Assembly: GCF_003946345.1 (NCBI RefSeq)
Contig: NZ_RHNY01000008.1
Span: 62,001-126,000 of the forward strand
Length of the DNA stretch: 64,000 bases
Direction of reading: 5' to 3'
Origin: Levilactobacillus tongjiangensis
GTDB taxonomy: Bacteria > Bacillota > Bacilli > Lactobacillales > Lactobacillaceae
Shown here: piece after piece, positions 1 to 7,289 of the stretch
Layout: each line of letters opens with the position of its first letter
How positions within the stretch are numbered: position 1 is the first letter of the stretch
Translations under genes and position numbers: made by a program
Notes under the pieces: model-generated
The model's input: the letters and a program-made list of their open reading frames with translations, nothing else
Databases searched by the model: none
Told to the model about the DNA's origin: nothing

Positions 1-1151
1 AGGTTTGGCTGAATGGTCTAGGCGGACTACTGCTAGCCTTGTTGATTTTGGTGCTGATTAACCGCTATTTAACTGGTCGGCCCGTGGCTTGGCTTCGAGA
101 GCCCTTTGATGCAGACCGGGTGCGGCGGGTGATTCGTCAATTTGGTGGGAATGAAGTCAGTCATCTTGCCTTTCTGCGGGACAAACAGGTGTACTTTTAC
201 CAGGAAGGCGGGGTCGATCAGCTCTTCTTACTCTATCGGCAACGAGCCGACAAACTATTAGTCATGGGGGAACCCATTGGCAATCAAACAGCCGTTCCCG
301 CCGCGTTACAGGCCTTTATGCACGATGCCGACCAGGCTGGATTCCGGCCCGTCTTTTATGAGATCAGCGAGTCCCTAACGATTCGGTTACACGAGATGGG
401 TTTCGACTTTTTGAAGGTTGGTGAAGAGGGGCACGTTGACCTGCACGACTTTACTCTCGCTGGCAAGGCCCACCGTGGTGAACGAGCCTTGATCAATAAA
501 TTTAAGCGGGAAGGGTATCAGTTTGCCCTCCTTCAGCCGCCATTTAGTACGTCACAGTTGGCCGAGCTTGAGGCAATTTCAACGTCTTGGTTAGGTGACG
601 AGACTGAGAAGGGGTTCTCAATGGGGTTCTTTGATCGGGATTATTTAAATGAAGCACCGATTGCCGTTATGCAGGATGCAGCGGGAAAAGTGGTGGCTTT
701 TGCTAATCTTATGCCAACTGGCGACCAACGCATGACGTCGATTGATTTAATGCGGGCCAGTCGGGACGCACCGTCGGGGATTATGGATGGCTTGTTCGTA
801 TATTTGTTTGAAACCTGCCGTGAAGAGGGCTATCAGAGCTTTAATTTGGGGATGGCACCACTCGCTAACGTGGGGGTGTCTGAGTTTAGTTTCATTGAGG
901 AACGGGCGGCTCACTTGATTTACGAGTATGGCTACAACTTTTACAGCTTCCAGGGATTACGGGCCTATAAGGAGAAATACGTGACGACTTGGCAACCAAA
1001 GTATCTGGCATATCGTCGCCGTCAGTCGTTGATCTTTAGCATGTTACAGCTTATCCTGACAATCAATCGTCCAACCGCTAAGGAAAAAGCAGCTCCCAAG
1101 TGGTTAAGCGGTTGGTTGAGCAACGTGGCGACATGGCCAAATCGTGAGTAA
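1..1151 (+). CDS. mprF: Phosphatidylglycerol lysyltransferase MprF, C-terminal part (5' end outside window)
   Basis: MprF transfers an aminoacyl group (usually lysine) from tRNA to phosphatidylglycerol and flips the product to the outer leaflet, lowering the negative surface charge and giving resistance to cationic peptides. The reading frame is open from base 3, so the gene starts upstream. The first codons here (VWLNGLGGLLLALLILVLI) are the last membrane segment, followed by the cytosolic DUF2156 synthase domain with the family motifs FNLGMAPLANVG and SFQGLRAYKEKYVTTWQPKY near its end. About 380 residues are visible, versus roughly 840-860 in a full-length protein. A bidirectional terminator follows at 1203-1235. 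Family assignment is firm; which amino acid is transferred cannot be read from sequence. Confidence 0.93.
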   Translation, partial: VWLNGLGGLLLALLILVLINRYLTGRPVAWLREPFDADRVRRVIRQFGGNEVSHLAFLRDKQVYFYQEGGVDQLFLLYRQRADKLLVMGEPIGNQTAVPAALQAFMHDADQAGFRPVFYEISESLTIRLHEMGFDFLKVGEEGHVDLHDFTLAGKAHRGERALINKFKREGYQFALLQPPFSTSQLAELEAISTSWLGDETEKGFSMGFFDRDYLNEAPIAVMQDAAGKVVAFANLMPTGDQRMTSIDLMRASRDAPSGIMDGLFVYLFETCREEGYQSFNLGMAPLANVGVSEFSFIEERAAHLIYEYGYNFYSFQGLRAYKEKYVTTWQPKYLAYRRRQSLIFSMLQLILTINRPTAKEKAAPKWLSGWLSNVATWPNRE

Positions 1152-1202
1152 ATTCTTTAACTGGCTTTCGTCGCACGTTTTGACTATATATGTTTGGAGC
1201 GT

Positions 1203-1235
1203 AAAAAAGGCCTGAGTTTTTCTCAGACCTTTTTT
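1203..1235. terminator. Bidirectional terminator between mprF and the LOG gene
   Basis: AAAAAAGG, CTGAG / CTCAG, CCTTTTTT form a hairpin flanked by A and T runs, so it can stop transcription in both convergent directions. Confidence 0.85.
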
Positions 1236-1274
1236 ATCTATAAATTTATCTTTTGGGCCACTATTTTGACCTCT

Positions 1275-1853
1275 TTAGTTGGTGTACTTATAAGGTAATT
1301 GGTGATGAAAATTTTCAAAACCCGAGAAGATCTCGTCGATCGTGGCGGCATCGATGAAGAGTTGCAGGTTTTCTTGTGGGGCAAAACCTTCGTCGCAACA
1401 TCTCTGCATCATCGTAACCAGTGGATCGAAGTAGTGGTCAATGTTGAAGAGGGCGATGGGCTTTTGATGAACGTTGATCTGACTCCACGACAGCATGGTC
1501 GTGAATTCTTCAAAGGTACCAAAGCCACCAGGTAGCACAATAAATGCATCAGCCTGACGCAACATCTCATCCTTACGTTCGTCCATGGTGGCCGTTTCGA
1601 TGAAGGTGGTGACGTCTTCCTTGGCTAGGCCCATCTCACGTAGGAAGGTGGGGATGATGCCGATGACCTCACCGCCAGCCTCCATGGTCGAGGTGGCGAT
1701 AGCCCCCATCAGGCCCTCCTTACCGCCACCATAAACAACAGGGTGTTGGTGCTCAGCTAAGTATTGGCCGAGGTTATTCGTTTCACTTAAGTACTTTGGA
1801 TCGTAGCCGTGGTTGGATCCGCAGAAGACACAAACATTTTTAATTTTTGGCAT
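1275..1853 (-). CDS. LOG-family protein (TIGR00730), cytokinin-riboside monophosphate phosphoribohydrolase-like
   Basis: Rossmann-fold protein of the 'Lonely guy'/lysine-decarboxylase-like family. Members hydrolyse nucleoside 5'-monophosphates, releasing the base and ribose 5-phosphate; the bacterial substrate is often unknown. The start is taken as ATG at 1853 because a GGGGG Shine-Dalgarno lies 9 bases upstream; an in-frame TTG at 1868 overlaps that site. The 192-residue product shows GGGKEGLMG (residues 42-50) and the diagnostic PGGFGTFEE (108-116), with MDERK just before it. It is a single gene convergent with mprF. An older 'lysine decarboxylase' label would be wrong for this family. Confidence 0.9.
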   Translation of the reverse strand: MPKIKNVCVFCGSNHGYDPKYLSETNNLGQYLAEHQHPVVYGGGKEGLMGAIATSTMEAGGEVIGIIPTFLREMGLAKEDVTTFIETATMDERKDEMLRQADAFIVLPGGFGTFEEFTTMLSWSQINVHQKPIALFNIDHYFDPLVTMMQRCCDEGFAPQENLQLFIDAATIDEIFSGFENFHHQLPYKYTN

Positions 1854-2047
1854 GAAGTTGACCCCCAAGTAAACTTATTTTGGCACCATTATAACGCAAA
1901 CCAGTGTTGGGGGGGAGATAGTTTTTTGTAAGTGCCTTTCAATTTAGTAAGGAGTTAGCATCAAGCCGGATGCTTTGATTGACCTTTAGCGGGGACCCTT
2001 CTAAGCTGGTCACATAAAAGGTTCACTAACGGGAAGGATGAAGGGTC

Positions 2048-2944
2048 ATGGCTATTGAAAGGGTCGTTGTAGCGGGCGGCGGCACGTTGGGAAGTCAGAT
2101 TGCCTACCAGGCCGCCTATAGTGGGTTTCGGCTCACAATTTGTGAGGTCAACGCAGCTAAGGTAGCCGCTAGCAAGCGGCGCGTGGCCACCTGGGATACC
2201 ATTTATGCCCGGGAATTGGCCGCCACACCCGCCATGTTACACGATACCAATGAGCGCATTCGGTATGCCACGGACTTGGAGACGGCGGTCGAGGACGCCG
2301 ATTTGGTAATTGAAGCGATCCCCGAGGCGGCCGGCGTGAAGCGGGAGTTCTACGCCACCTTGGCGAAAGTAGCCCCCGCCCGGACGATTTTCACGACAAA
2401 CTCAGCGACATTTATCCCCAGTCAATTTGCGGTGATGACGGGCCGCCCTGACCGTTTTCTGGCCTTGCACTTCACCAGTCCAGTTTGGACCGACCACGCG
2501 GCTGAAATCATGGGACAACCCGAAACGGATCCGGCCGTGTATCAGGAGGTTGTCCAGTTTGCCAAGGATATTGGCATGGCACCGATTTTATTGCGGCGTG
2601 AACAACCAGGGTATGTGATTAACACGTTAACGACACCGTTCTTGGAGGCCGCACTGACACTGTGGGCCAACGGTATCGCGGAGCCGGCTACTATCGACCG
2701 AGCTTGGATGATTGCCACCAGCGCACCGAAGGGACCGTTTGCGATTCTCGACCAGATTGGGTTGAAACGCGTTTACAACGGTCTGTTAGCGGCTAGCGCT
2801 CAGCCAGGGAAGGGCGGCTTGGTTGAAGTGGCCCATAAATTAAAAATGGCGTTGTTAGATCAGCATCGACTAGGCTTGGAAAGTAACCACGGCTTTTACC
2901 AGTATCCGCATCCGGCGTATGAGCGGGCTGATTTTTTAATATAA
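2048..2944 (+). CDS. 3-hydroxyacyl-CoA dehydrogenase family NAD-dependent oxidoreductase
   Basis: 298 residues, the usual size of the short 3-hydroxybutyryl-CoA dehydrogenase / L-gulonate dehydrogenase group. The N-terminus carries the NAD-binding glycine motif AGGGTLGSQIA (about residues 9-19). EAIPE (about 90-94) and LHFTSPVW (catalytic-His region, about residue 137) follow, then the helical C-terminal dimerisation domain. The start is ATG with AAGGATGAAGG upstream. There are no fatty-acid or beta-oxidation neighbours, so the substrate is unclear; lactobacilli commonly carry such an orphan gene annotated 3-hydroxybutyryl-CoA dehydrogenase. Downstream lies the degraded surface-gene block. 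Confidence 0.85.
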   Translation: MAIERVVVAGGGTLGSQIAYQAAYSGFRLTICEVNAAKVAASKRRVATWDTIYARELAATPAMLHDTNERIRYATDLETAVEDADLVIEAIPEAAGVKREFYATLAKVAPARTIFTTNSATFIPSQFAVMTGRPDRFLALHFTSPVWTDHAAEIMGQPETDPAVYQEVVQFAKDIGMAPILLRREQPGYVINTLTTPFLEAALTLWANGIAEPATIDRAWMIATSAPKGPFAILDQIGLKRVYNGLLAASAQPGKGGLVEVAHKLKMALLDQHRLGLESNHGFYQYPHPAYERADFLI

Positions 2945-3006
2945 ATTAACGCGTAGTGCTAGTCATGTAATATTTACTGGATAGAATTCTGAATCAAATC
3001 AAATAG

Positions 3007-3365
3007 TCTGCAAAAGGCCCGCAATTTGCGGTAGCTTCTAAAGACCCTAATGGTAGTGATGTTTATACCAAGGCTTATGACGATGAGGCGACGAAAAACG
3101 CTAATGATTATAAGGCCGGCCAAACCGATGGAAATGCTGATGGCGAAGGCGGTAAAGGGTCAAATCCTAAAGCTAATCAGTCCGAGGCTTATAATCAAGG
3201 TTATGATTCTGGGTATGCGACTGGAAAAGCAGACTATGATAAGAACAATAGTGGGAAAACAGATTCCGATGATTCTGGAAATTCTGGTTCTGGAACTAAC
3301 ATTGGATCCAGTACGGGTACCGTCTTGTTGGAATGGCGGAATTGAAACGAAAGAAAGTAGCTTAG
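3007..3365 (+). pseudogene. Remnant of a cell-wall-anchored surface protein (C-terminal end)
   Basis: An open frame without a usable start (3007-3345, stop TAG just upstream at 3004) encodes a polar Asn/Asp/Gly/Tyr-rich stretch with AYNQGYDSGYATGKADY, a composition typical of lactobacillar surface-protein stalks. It ends in Ser/Gly/Thr-rich DSGNSGSGTN. In the frame starting at 3327, VGMAELKRKKVA-stop (ends 3365) looks like the positively charged tail after the membrane segment of a sortase substrate. The LPxTG motif and most of the hydrophobic segment are missing between the two frames. Inference: an LPxTG protein that lost its 5' end and suffered an internal deletion plus frameshift. Confidence 0.6.
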
Positions 3366-3384
3366 TACAACTGTCATCTCAAGA

Positions 3385-3425
3385 GACGTTCACCAATTCA
3401 GGTGAGCGCCTTTTTAATTTTTTTG
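3385..3425 (+). terminator. Rho-independent terminator after the surface-protein remnant
   Basis: GTTCACC-AATTCA-GGTGAGC stem-loop followed by a T-rich run (3410-3424). Confidence 0.75.
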
Positions 3426-3656
3426 AGTTAGTGAAGAGGTGTAGGCCTTATTTATAGGTTAACTGAGTTTAAACGGATTTGAACTATGATTGGTTGCATC
3501 ATTAAGCGAGCAAACTAGCGTTTTGGATTAAGGTTCACCTAAATTACTATTGACTAAAGAAAACATTAAGAATAAATTATAAAAGGAAGCACCACACATT
3601 GCCTCGAGTGGATAGTATATTGTGCTTGAATAGGTGAAAGTGGGAGGAGCGTCGAA

Positions 3657-3904
3657 ATGAATAGACAGTCAAGAAAAGTGACAAGTAAATATGGAAAATT
3701 TATAAATAAAAGGAATTATCAGTATTTGGGGTTATTAGGAATTTCGTTGTTTTCTCTTTCATTGAGCCAGTTAAAGCCGGTTGATGCATATGCGGATTCT
3801 ACAGGTGAACAGAAGGTATCTTCGTTAAAAATAATCAAAATGGAAAATATGTACGAGCTTCTAATGCTCATCAGTATACGATTAAACAGTTATTTAATAG
3901 ATAG
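3657..3904 (+). pseudogene. Small exported protein with YSIRK/KxYKxGKxW-like signal peptide, frameshifted
   Basis: ATG at 3657 with a GGGAGGAG ribosome site 8 bases upstream. The N-terminus is basic (RQSRKVTSKYGKFINKRN), followed by a hydrophobic core (YLGLLGISLFSLSLSQL) and a likely signal peptidase I site near VDAYA-DS. The frame then runs into unrelated codons and stops at 3926. Adding one A to the A5 run at 3829-3833 continues a sensible polar sequence (NNQNGKYVRASNAHQYTIKQ) to a TAG at 3902-3904, only 14 bases before the next gene's ATG. Inference: an exported peptide of about 82 residues, inactivated or switched off by a one-base A-tract change. No function is recognised. Confidence 0.6.
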
Positions 3905-3918
3905 GCGGGCGTGTGAGC

Positions 3919-4855
3919 ATGGATAAACATCGATTATTCAAAAAATTATTGTATCAATTGGGGTAATTTGTCTGTATTTGCTGCCAATCGTAAGTATTTC
4001 GGCGAATTCAAATTCTCAAAAATACGGTTATGCTTTTAAAAACTCGAGTCCGGTGAAGTATAGTCGGCACCTATCGACGCCTTTGGTAACTAAGGTGATG
4101 GATCCACGTACAAAAAATCTATATTTTAAAAAACGTGAGATGACGCACCATGGTGTTAAGTACATTGGCCTTCAGCGTCAATCGGTTGATTGGGCATTTA
4201 CGAAAGGGCATGCACGTAGAAAACCGTCCAGAACATTCTATGTTCGTCGGAGTGCTGTAAAAAAGGTCAAGACGGTGTTGGCCCAAACGTCGATTAAAAA
4301 AACGCCAGTTAACTTAAAATCCAGTCAGTATAATTTTTGGACGTATCCAAGAGGGACGCGGCAGAGCGTTAAGGAACAGTACCGAGGCAGTACTTATCGT
4401 TTTCGTACGCTATATGCGACTGAGAAAATGCATACCCGATTACATGGGACTTTTATAAAAGTACAGACAGCTTCCGGGAAAAAATTGGGTTGGATTTATC
4501 AAGGGGCAGTATTAAGTGGCCGGTATTTAGACCCTGTTGCTTACCTAACGCGTAATACACAGCTCACCAAAAGAGTGTGGGTAAACAAAAAGAAGCCACG
4601 TATCAAAGTTGCTTCACTAAGTCAGGATAATCAGTTGAAAACTTTGATTGTCCAAGCTGAAGATAATTCAGCAACCGCACGCGAACCGAGGTTAAAAAAA
4701 CCAGCAATAAGATGTACAATGATACTTTTTATCGTTACGGTTATGACGGCGTCAGAGATAATCGGGTAATCTTCGTAAGATTTTTCCTGGATGATGCTAC
4801 TCAAGGATCGAGAATTGATGTGAAGATGAACGGGCAACTACATCAAGCATATTAG
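3919..4855 (+). pseudogene. Secreted protein with SH3/GW-like repeats, two A-tract frameshifts
   Basis: ATG at 3919 (MDKHRLFKK) is followed, after a shift in the A6 run at 3940-3945, by a clear signal-peptide core (IIVSIGVICLYLLPIVSISANS). The long middle frame (to about 4700) contains basic, aromatic SH3/GW-like modules typical of lactobacillar wall-binding proteins, e.g. HGVKYIGLQRQSVDWAF and HGTFIKVQTASGKKLGWIY. At the A7 run 4694-4700 the frame shifts again, and the third frame (NDTFYRYGYDGVRDNRVIF to KMNGQLHQAY-stop, 4853-4855) completes the protein. Both shifts would be repaired by one extra A. Total about 311 residues. Family function is unknown; wall association is inferred from the modules. 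Confidence 0.7.
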
Positions 4856-4939
4856 GATTGATGCGAAAATTCCCCAAAAATAATCATATTAAAAACATGA
4901 CTCTGGTTGTTTAAGAATCCCTTTTCTAATGACGAATTG

Positions 4940-5044
4940 TCAAATCAAGTGTAACGATTGCCCGAAGAAAACTTCTGCTGGAGACTTCCAGCCCAGGACC
5001 TTGCGTGGTCGATTATTGTACAAATTATGTTTCACAAATTGTGA
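4940..5044 (-). mobile_element. IS30-family transposase C-terminal remnant
   Basis: Read on the minus strand this fragment gives VKHNLYNNRPRKVLGWKSPA then EVFFGQSLHLI-stop. That is the conserved C-terminus of IS30-family DDE transposases (LNxRPRKxLGWxTPxEVF). Everything upstream of it (N-terminus, catalytic D-D, left end) is missing. At base 5044 the IS sequence abuts the Amidase_6 fragment, so the junction looks like an IS-adjacent deletion that removed the rest of the element and the 5' part of the neighbouring gene. The element's outer terminus should lie between 4856 and 4940, but no inverted repeat can be paired because the partner end is absent. Confidence 0.85.
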
Positions 5045-5046
5045 GA

Positions 5047-5523
5047 CATGGGGGCGCTAAAGTTTATGTTCATAAAGTGCATCATCATAATCGCAGCACT
5101 TCTACTAAGCAGTGGTTTCTACACAAAAAAATGGACTTGTTTGGGCAGAATATTCGACTTCCTGGACGTCGGTTGTAGACTTTTATAAACACTGGACGAA
5201 ATATGGGCATAAACGTCATTATACCCGGATAAGTCGAAAGAAATTCTCTAGAAAACAGAGAGCTACAGTCGTAAGAATGGTTGAAAAAAAAAGCTAAGTT
5301 GGGAGACATTATTCAATTTAGAAGGTACAGAAAAGGACATGGGTATGAATGGTTTCATTCGGGATTTGTCGATGGAACATACAAGAAAAAGAAGCATGGT
5401 CACTATGTGTATCGGGTTTATTATGCGTCGCACACAGGAAATTATAAGCATAGGAATTTAAATACGGGATTAGCATCGAGTGGTTCAAATGGTGTTCGGC
5501 TAATCCATATGAAAATGAGATGA
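5047..5523 (+). pseudogene. Amidase_6-like secreted amidase, 5'-truncated and frameshifted
   Basis: Three frames join into one sensible protein. 5056-5108 gives AKVYVHKVHHHNRSTSTKQW. After one missing A in the A7 run near 5125, 5112-5290 gives NGLVWAEYSTSWTSVVDFYK. After a length change in the A9 run (5284-5292), 5293-5523 gives AKLGDIIQFRRY, GHGYEWFHSGFVDG, YYASHTG and NGVRLIHMKM-stop. The order W-x-SxSWxxVxxFYxxW, GDIIQ, H-S and SHTG matches the C-terminal half of the putative amidase domain PF12671. The N-terminal part with the expected catalytic Cys is missing, cut off by the IS30 junction. Domain match is by eye and moderately sure. Confidence 0.65.
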
Positions 5524-5527
5524 TTTC

Positions 5528-6097
5528 TTGAAAACAAAATATGATCATTTTAAAGAGAAATTAGTTAGTCATTGGAAAAATATTGGAAGAGTGAGGAAAG
5601 TTCTTGAGGTTCTGCTTTTTACCGTCCTTGCTTTTCTTACAGTGCCGAGTAATTCTGTAAGATTGGCGATAGCCTTGTCTGGGCATCCGCATATTGCACT
5701 CCATACTCAGGTCACTAAAGTAGGCTCTGGTGAAACTCGATATTTGCTTGGTAAGTATCATATTGGTCGAGCTTATGAAATTAATAATTCATATTTAAGC
5801 TGGGATGGAAGCTATTATGTTTCTGCATTTCATGTGACTAGAATTATTTTATTTAATGTGGCATATTCAGTACCTGAGCCTGGTTGATAGACACGAAAGT
5901 GTTGAGCGGTTTATTAGTACACATGGAAAATATCTATTTAATGTGGGGAATGTTGAAAAAGGCAGCTTTTAATTACGGGGTCTAAAATTCCAAAATCAAC
6001 CGGTCTGTTTTTTGCTCGCAACTTGAGTGTTTTTCGTCGCTCCGACAATGCAGGATTGAATGAGTTCACTAATTTGTTTTATTCTTCGTTTGTGTGA
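5528..6097 (+). pseudogene. Unknown membrane-anchored or exported protein, frameshifted
   Basis: TTG start at 5528, five bases after the Amidase_6 stop, suggesting they formed one operon. The N-terminus is basic/amphipathic (KTKYDHFKEKLVSHWKN), with a hydrophobic stretch (VLEVLLFTVLAFLTV), then a polar domain with a repeated Y/G pattern (RYLLGKYHIGRAYEI). The frame ends at 5887, but the next frame continues (SLVDRHESVERFISTHGKYL) to 5972. One extra A in the A5 run at 5956-5960 would extend it (GLFFARNLSVFRRSDNAG) to a TGA at 6095-6097, which lies inside the terminator. About 190 residues if restored. No homologous family is recognised. Confidence 0.5.
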
Positions 6098-6139
6098 AGC
6101 TTAGGGGAATCCCTTAGTTTCACACAAACGATTTTTTTT
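6086..6139 (+). terminator. Strong terminator ending the degraded operon
   Basis: The 13-base arms TCGTTTGTGTGAA / TTCACACAAACGA enclose an inner TTAGGG/CCCTTAG stem and are followed by T8. The left arm overlaps the restored stop codon of the preceding broken gene. Confidence 0.9.
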
Positions 6140-6163
6140 AAATTCAGAAAGAAGTGATCTGAT

Positions 6164-6691
6164 ATGCGATTCAAGCAATTATCGCGTGAGGGTGATATGA
6201 AGCTTCACTATAAGCTTTTTAAGGCAGGCAAACAGTTAGTCAATGCCCCTATCGGAAAGTTAGCACTGACAAACGTCGTTTTATTTACGATAGCGTTAGG
6301 CGGGGTCAATGCGTATGCGGATACAGCCGGAAGTATTGATCCGACCACAACATAAACGAGTTCTGCGGCAACTTCAAAAAGTACGTCGGCAAACATTAAC
6401 CAATCTGACGCTACCATTAACACAAGCAACACGTCACAGGCTGCCAGTTCATCAGCAGAACAAGCAATCTCTGCTGCAGTTTCGAGTTCTCAGAGTCAAG
6501 CTGCAAGTTCAATTTCGAGCTCAGCTACTTCTACAACTTCGACTAGTACGACTGAAGCTAAAAGCAGCATTACTCCAGCAAGTTCTTCAGCTCAGGCAGA
6601 GGCTTCGACAGCTGTCCAGGTAGCTAGTTCAGCAGCGAGTCAAAGCACATCGCCTACTAGTTCAATTTCTTCTACAGCGGGGGTCGACTAG
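6164..6691 (+). pseudogene. Serine-rich surface adhesin remnant with KxYKxGKxW signal peptide, nonsense-interrupted
   Basis: The first 63 codons contain the KxYKxGKxW-type signal motif LHYKLFKAGKQLV, a hydrophobic core and a cleavage-like GVNAYADTA. TAA at 6353-6355 interrupts the frame, yet the same frame continues directly for 111 codons of Ser/Thr/Ala-rich sequence (e.g. SSSQSQAASSISSSATSTTS) until TAG at 6689-6691. The stop at 6691 follows a G5 run; with one G fewer the frame would read AGSTSTTS before hitting the IS605 remnant. Signal type plus Ser-rich repeat identifies a serine-rich repeat protein, a family normally exported by the accessory SecA2/SecY2 system and glycosylated. Neither that system nor the binding region is in this window. 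Confidence 0.75.
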
Positions 6692-6715
6692 CACAACCAG
6701 TTAAATTAGGCAGAA

Positions 6716-6739
6716 ATCCCTTGCTTTCAAGCAAGGGAT
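6716..6739. other. Left-end hairpin of the IS605-type remnant
   Basis: Perfect 11-bp arms (ATCCCTTGCTT / AAGCAAGGGAT) with a 2-base loop lie just outside the tnpA stop codon, where IS200/IS605 elements carry the end hairpin recognised by TnpA. Confidence 0.75.
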
Positions 6740-6747
6740 GAATGTCA

Positions 6748-6972
6748 CTATACTTTTCGTTGATTAGAAATGTATCTGTCCACGGTCGTCTTGCTCATGT
6801 CACCCAGGGTACTCATGAAGTAACTAGGCAACCAAAGATGTCCACCCCAGAATTTTTGAGCCTTTATCTCTGAATGTCGTTCAAAGAATAAGCGAGCCGA
6901 ACCGCCCTTGAAGGCTTTGATAACATTAGTTTGTGCATACTTGGGCTTAAAGCTTAGCAGTAAGTGGACGTG
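6748..6972 (-). pseudogene. tnpA: IS200/IS605 TnpA (HUH Y1 transposase), C-terminal fragment
   Basis: 74 codons read on the minus strand: HVHLLLSFKPKYAQTNVIKA, then FKGGSARLFFERH, FWGGHLWLPSYFMSTLGDMS and a stop. It begins at the HVH (HUH metal-binding) motif and keeps the C-terminal part with GGHLW..SYF, but lacks everything N-terminal of HVH. The helix that should carry the catalytic Tyr (consensus YF..T.GD) is present. Non-functional alone because of truncation. Confidence 0.88.
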
Positions 6973-7051
6973 CCCTAGTTGTGAGACGTTTCATGTGCGT
7001 GACCATAATGCAGCTAAAAATATTCTAGCTAAGAGTTTAGCAGCTTGGTAG
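6971..7051 (+). pseudogene. tnpB: TnpB C-terminal tail (IS605 RNA-guided nuclease family)
   Basis: CPSCETFHVRDHNAAKNILA then KSLAAW-stop. It contains the second CxxC of the TnpB zinc finger and the RDxNAAxNI motif holding the last RuvC catalytic Asp. About 26 of roughly 370-430 residues remain, so no nuclease is encoded here. Confidence 0.85.
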
Positions 7052-7205
7052 GAAACGAGTCCGTCTGGCAAGCTGCGGACCTAAAAAGCTTTGGTAATTA
7101 GCGGATAAGTCCAATTCGTAGGCTAGCGCTGTATCTAAGTAAATTGTGGTCACCATGCCAAGGGGTGTGGTGACCACAAGCGCCCGTTTTTAAACGGGCG
7201 TGGTT
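7052..7205 (+). ncRNA. Possible orphan TnpB guide-RNA (omega RNA) segment and right end
   Basis: In intact IS605-type elements the guide RNA covers the 3' end of tnpB and the right end of the element. Here that stretch is retained although tnpB is gone. It carries a perfect 10-bp hairpin (GTGGTCACCA / TGGTGACCAC, 7146-7177) and immediately after it a perfect 9-bp hairpin (CGCCCGTTT / AAACGGGCG, 7181-7200). RNA function is inference; the hairpins are also what TnpA would recognise at the DNA end. Confidence 0.45.
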
Positions 7206-7289
7206 GACAGGAATAAGGCGCATTCGACTGGCTATCGGTAAGGCGGAAGGCCACTAAGTTAACGAATCAACATTGAAATACTCTCTGCT

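Larger units (their letters stand above)
6705..7206. mobile_element. Internally deleted IS200/IS605-type element (about 0.5 kb)
   Basis: The unit contains, in order: an end hairpin (6716-6739), the C-terminal part of TnpA on the minus strand (6748-6972), the last 26 codons of TnpB on the plus strand (6971-7051), and two perfect hairpins (7146-7177 and 7181-7200). Divergent tnpA/tnpB with outward 3' ends is the IS605 layout. The N-terminal halves of both genes have been lost in one central deletion, with the two coding remnants meeting at 6971-6973. Both ends and the sequence corresponding to the right-end/guide-RNA region survive. It could be mobilised only by a TnpA supplied in trans. Outer boundaries are estimates. 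Confidence 0.8.

Noticed and set aside
2048-2944. Part of a fatty-acid beta-oxidation operon
   Set aside because: No thiolase, acyl-CoA dehydrogenase or CoA ligase nearby; it is an isolated dehydrogenase.
3050-3457. Plus-strand open frame of 135 codons
   Set aside because: Met/Ile/Arg-rich nonsense composition; the surface-protein frame starting at 3007 explains the region.
6309-6623. Arg/Gln/Leu-rich open frame over the serine-rich region
   Set aside because: Out-of-frame reading of Ser/Thr/Ala codons; the frame continuing from the signal peptide is the real one.
2945-7250. A-tract frameshifts as pure sequencing error
   Set aside because: Not excluded, but A6-A7 runs in core genes of the window are in frame, and the same block also has an IS-linked deletion, a nonsense codon and truncations, so real decay is more likely.
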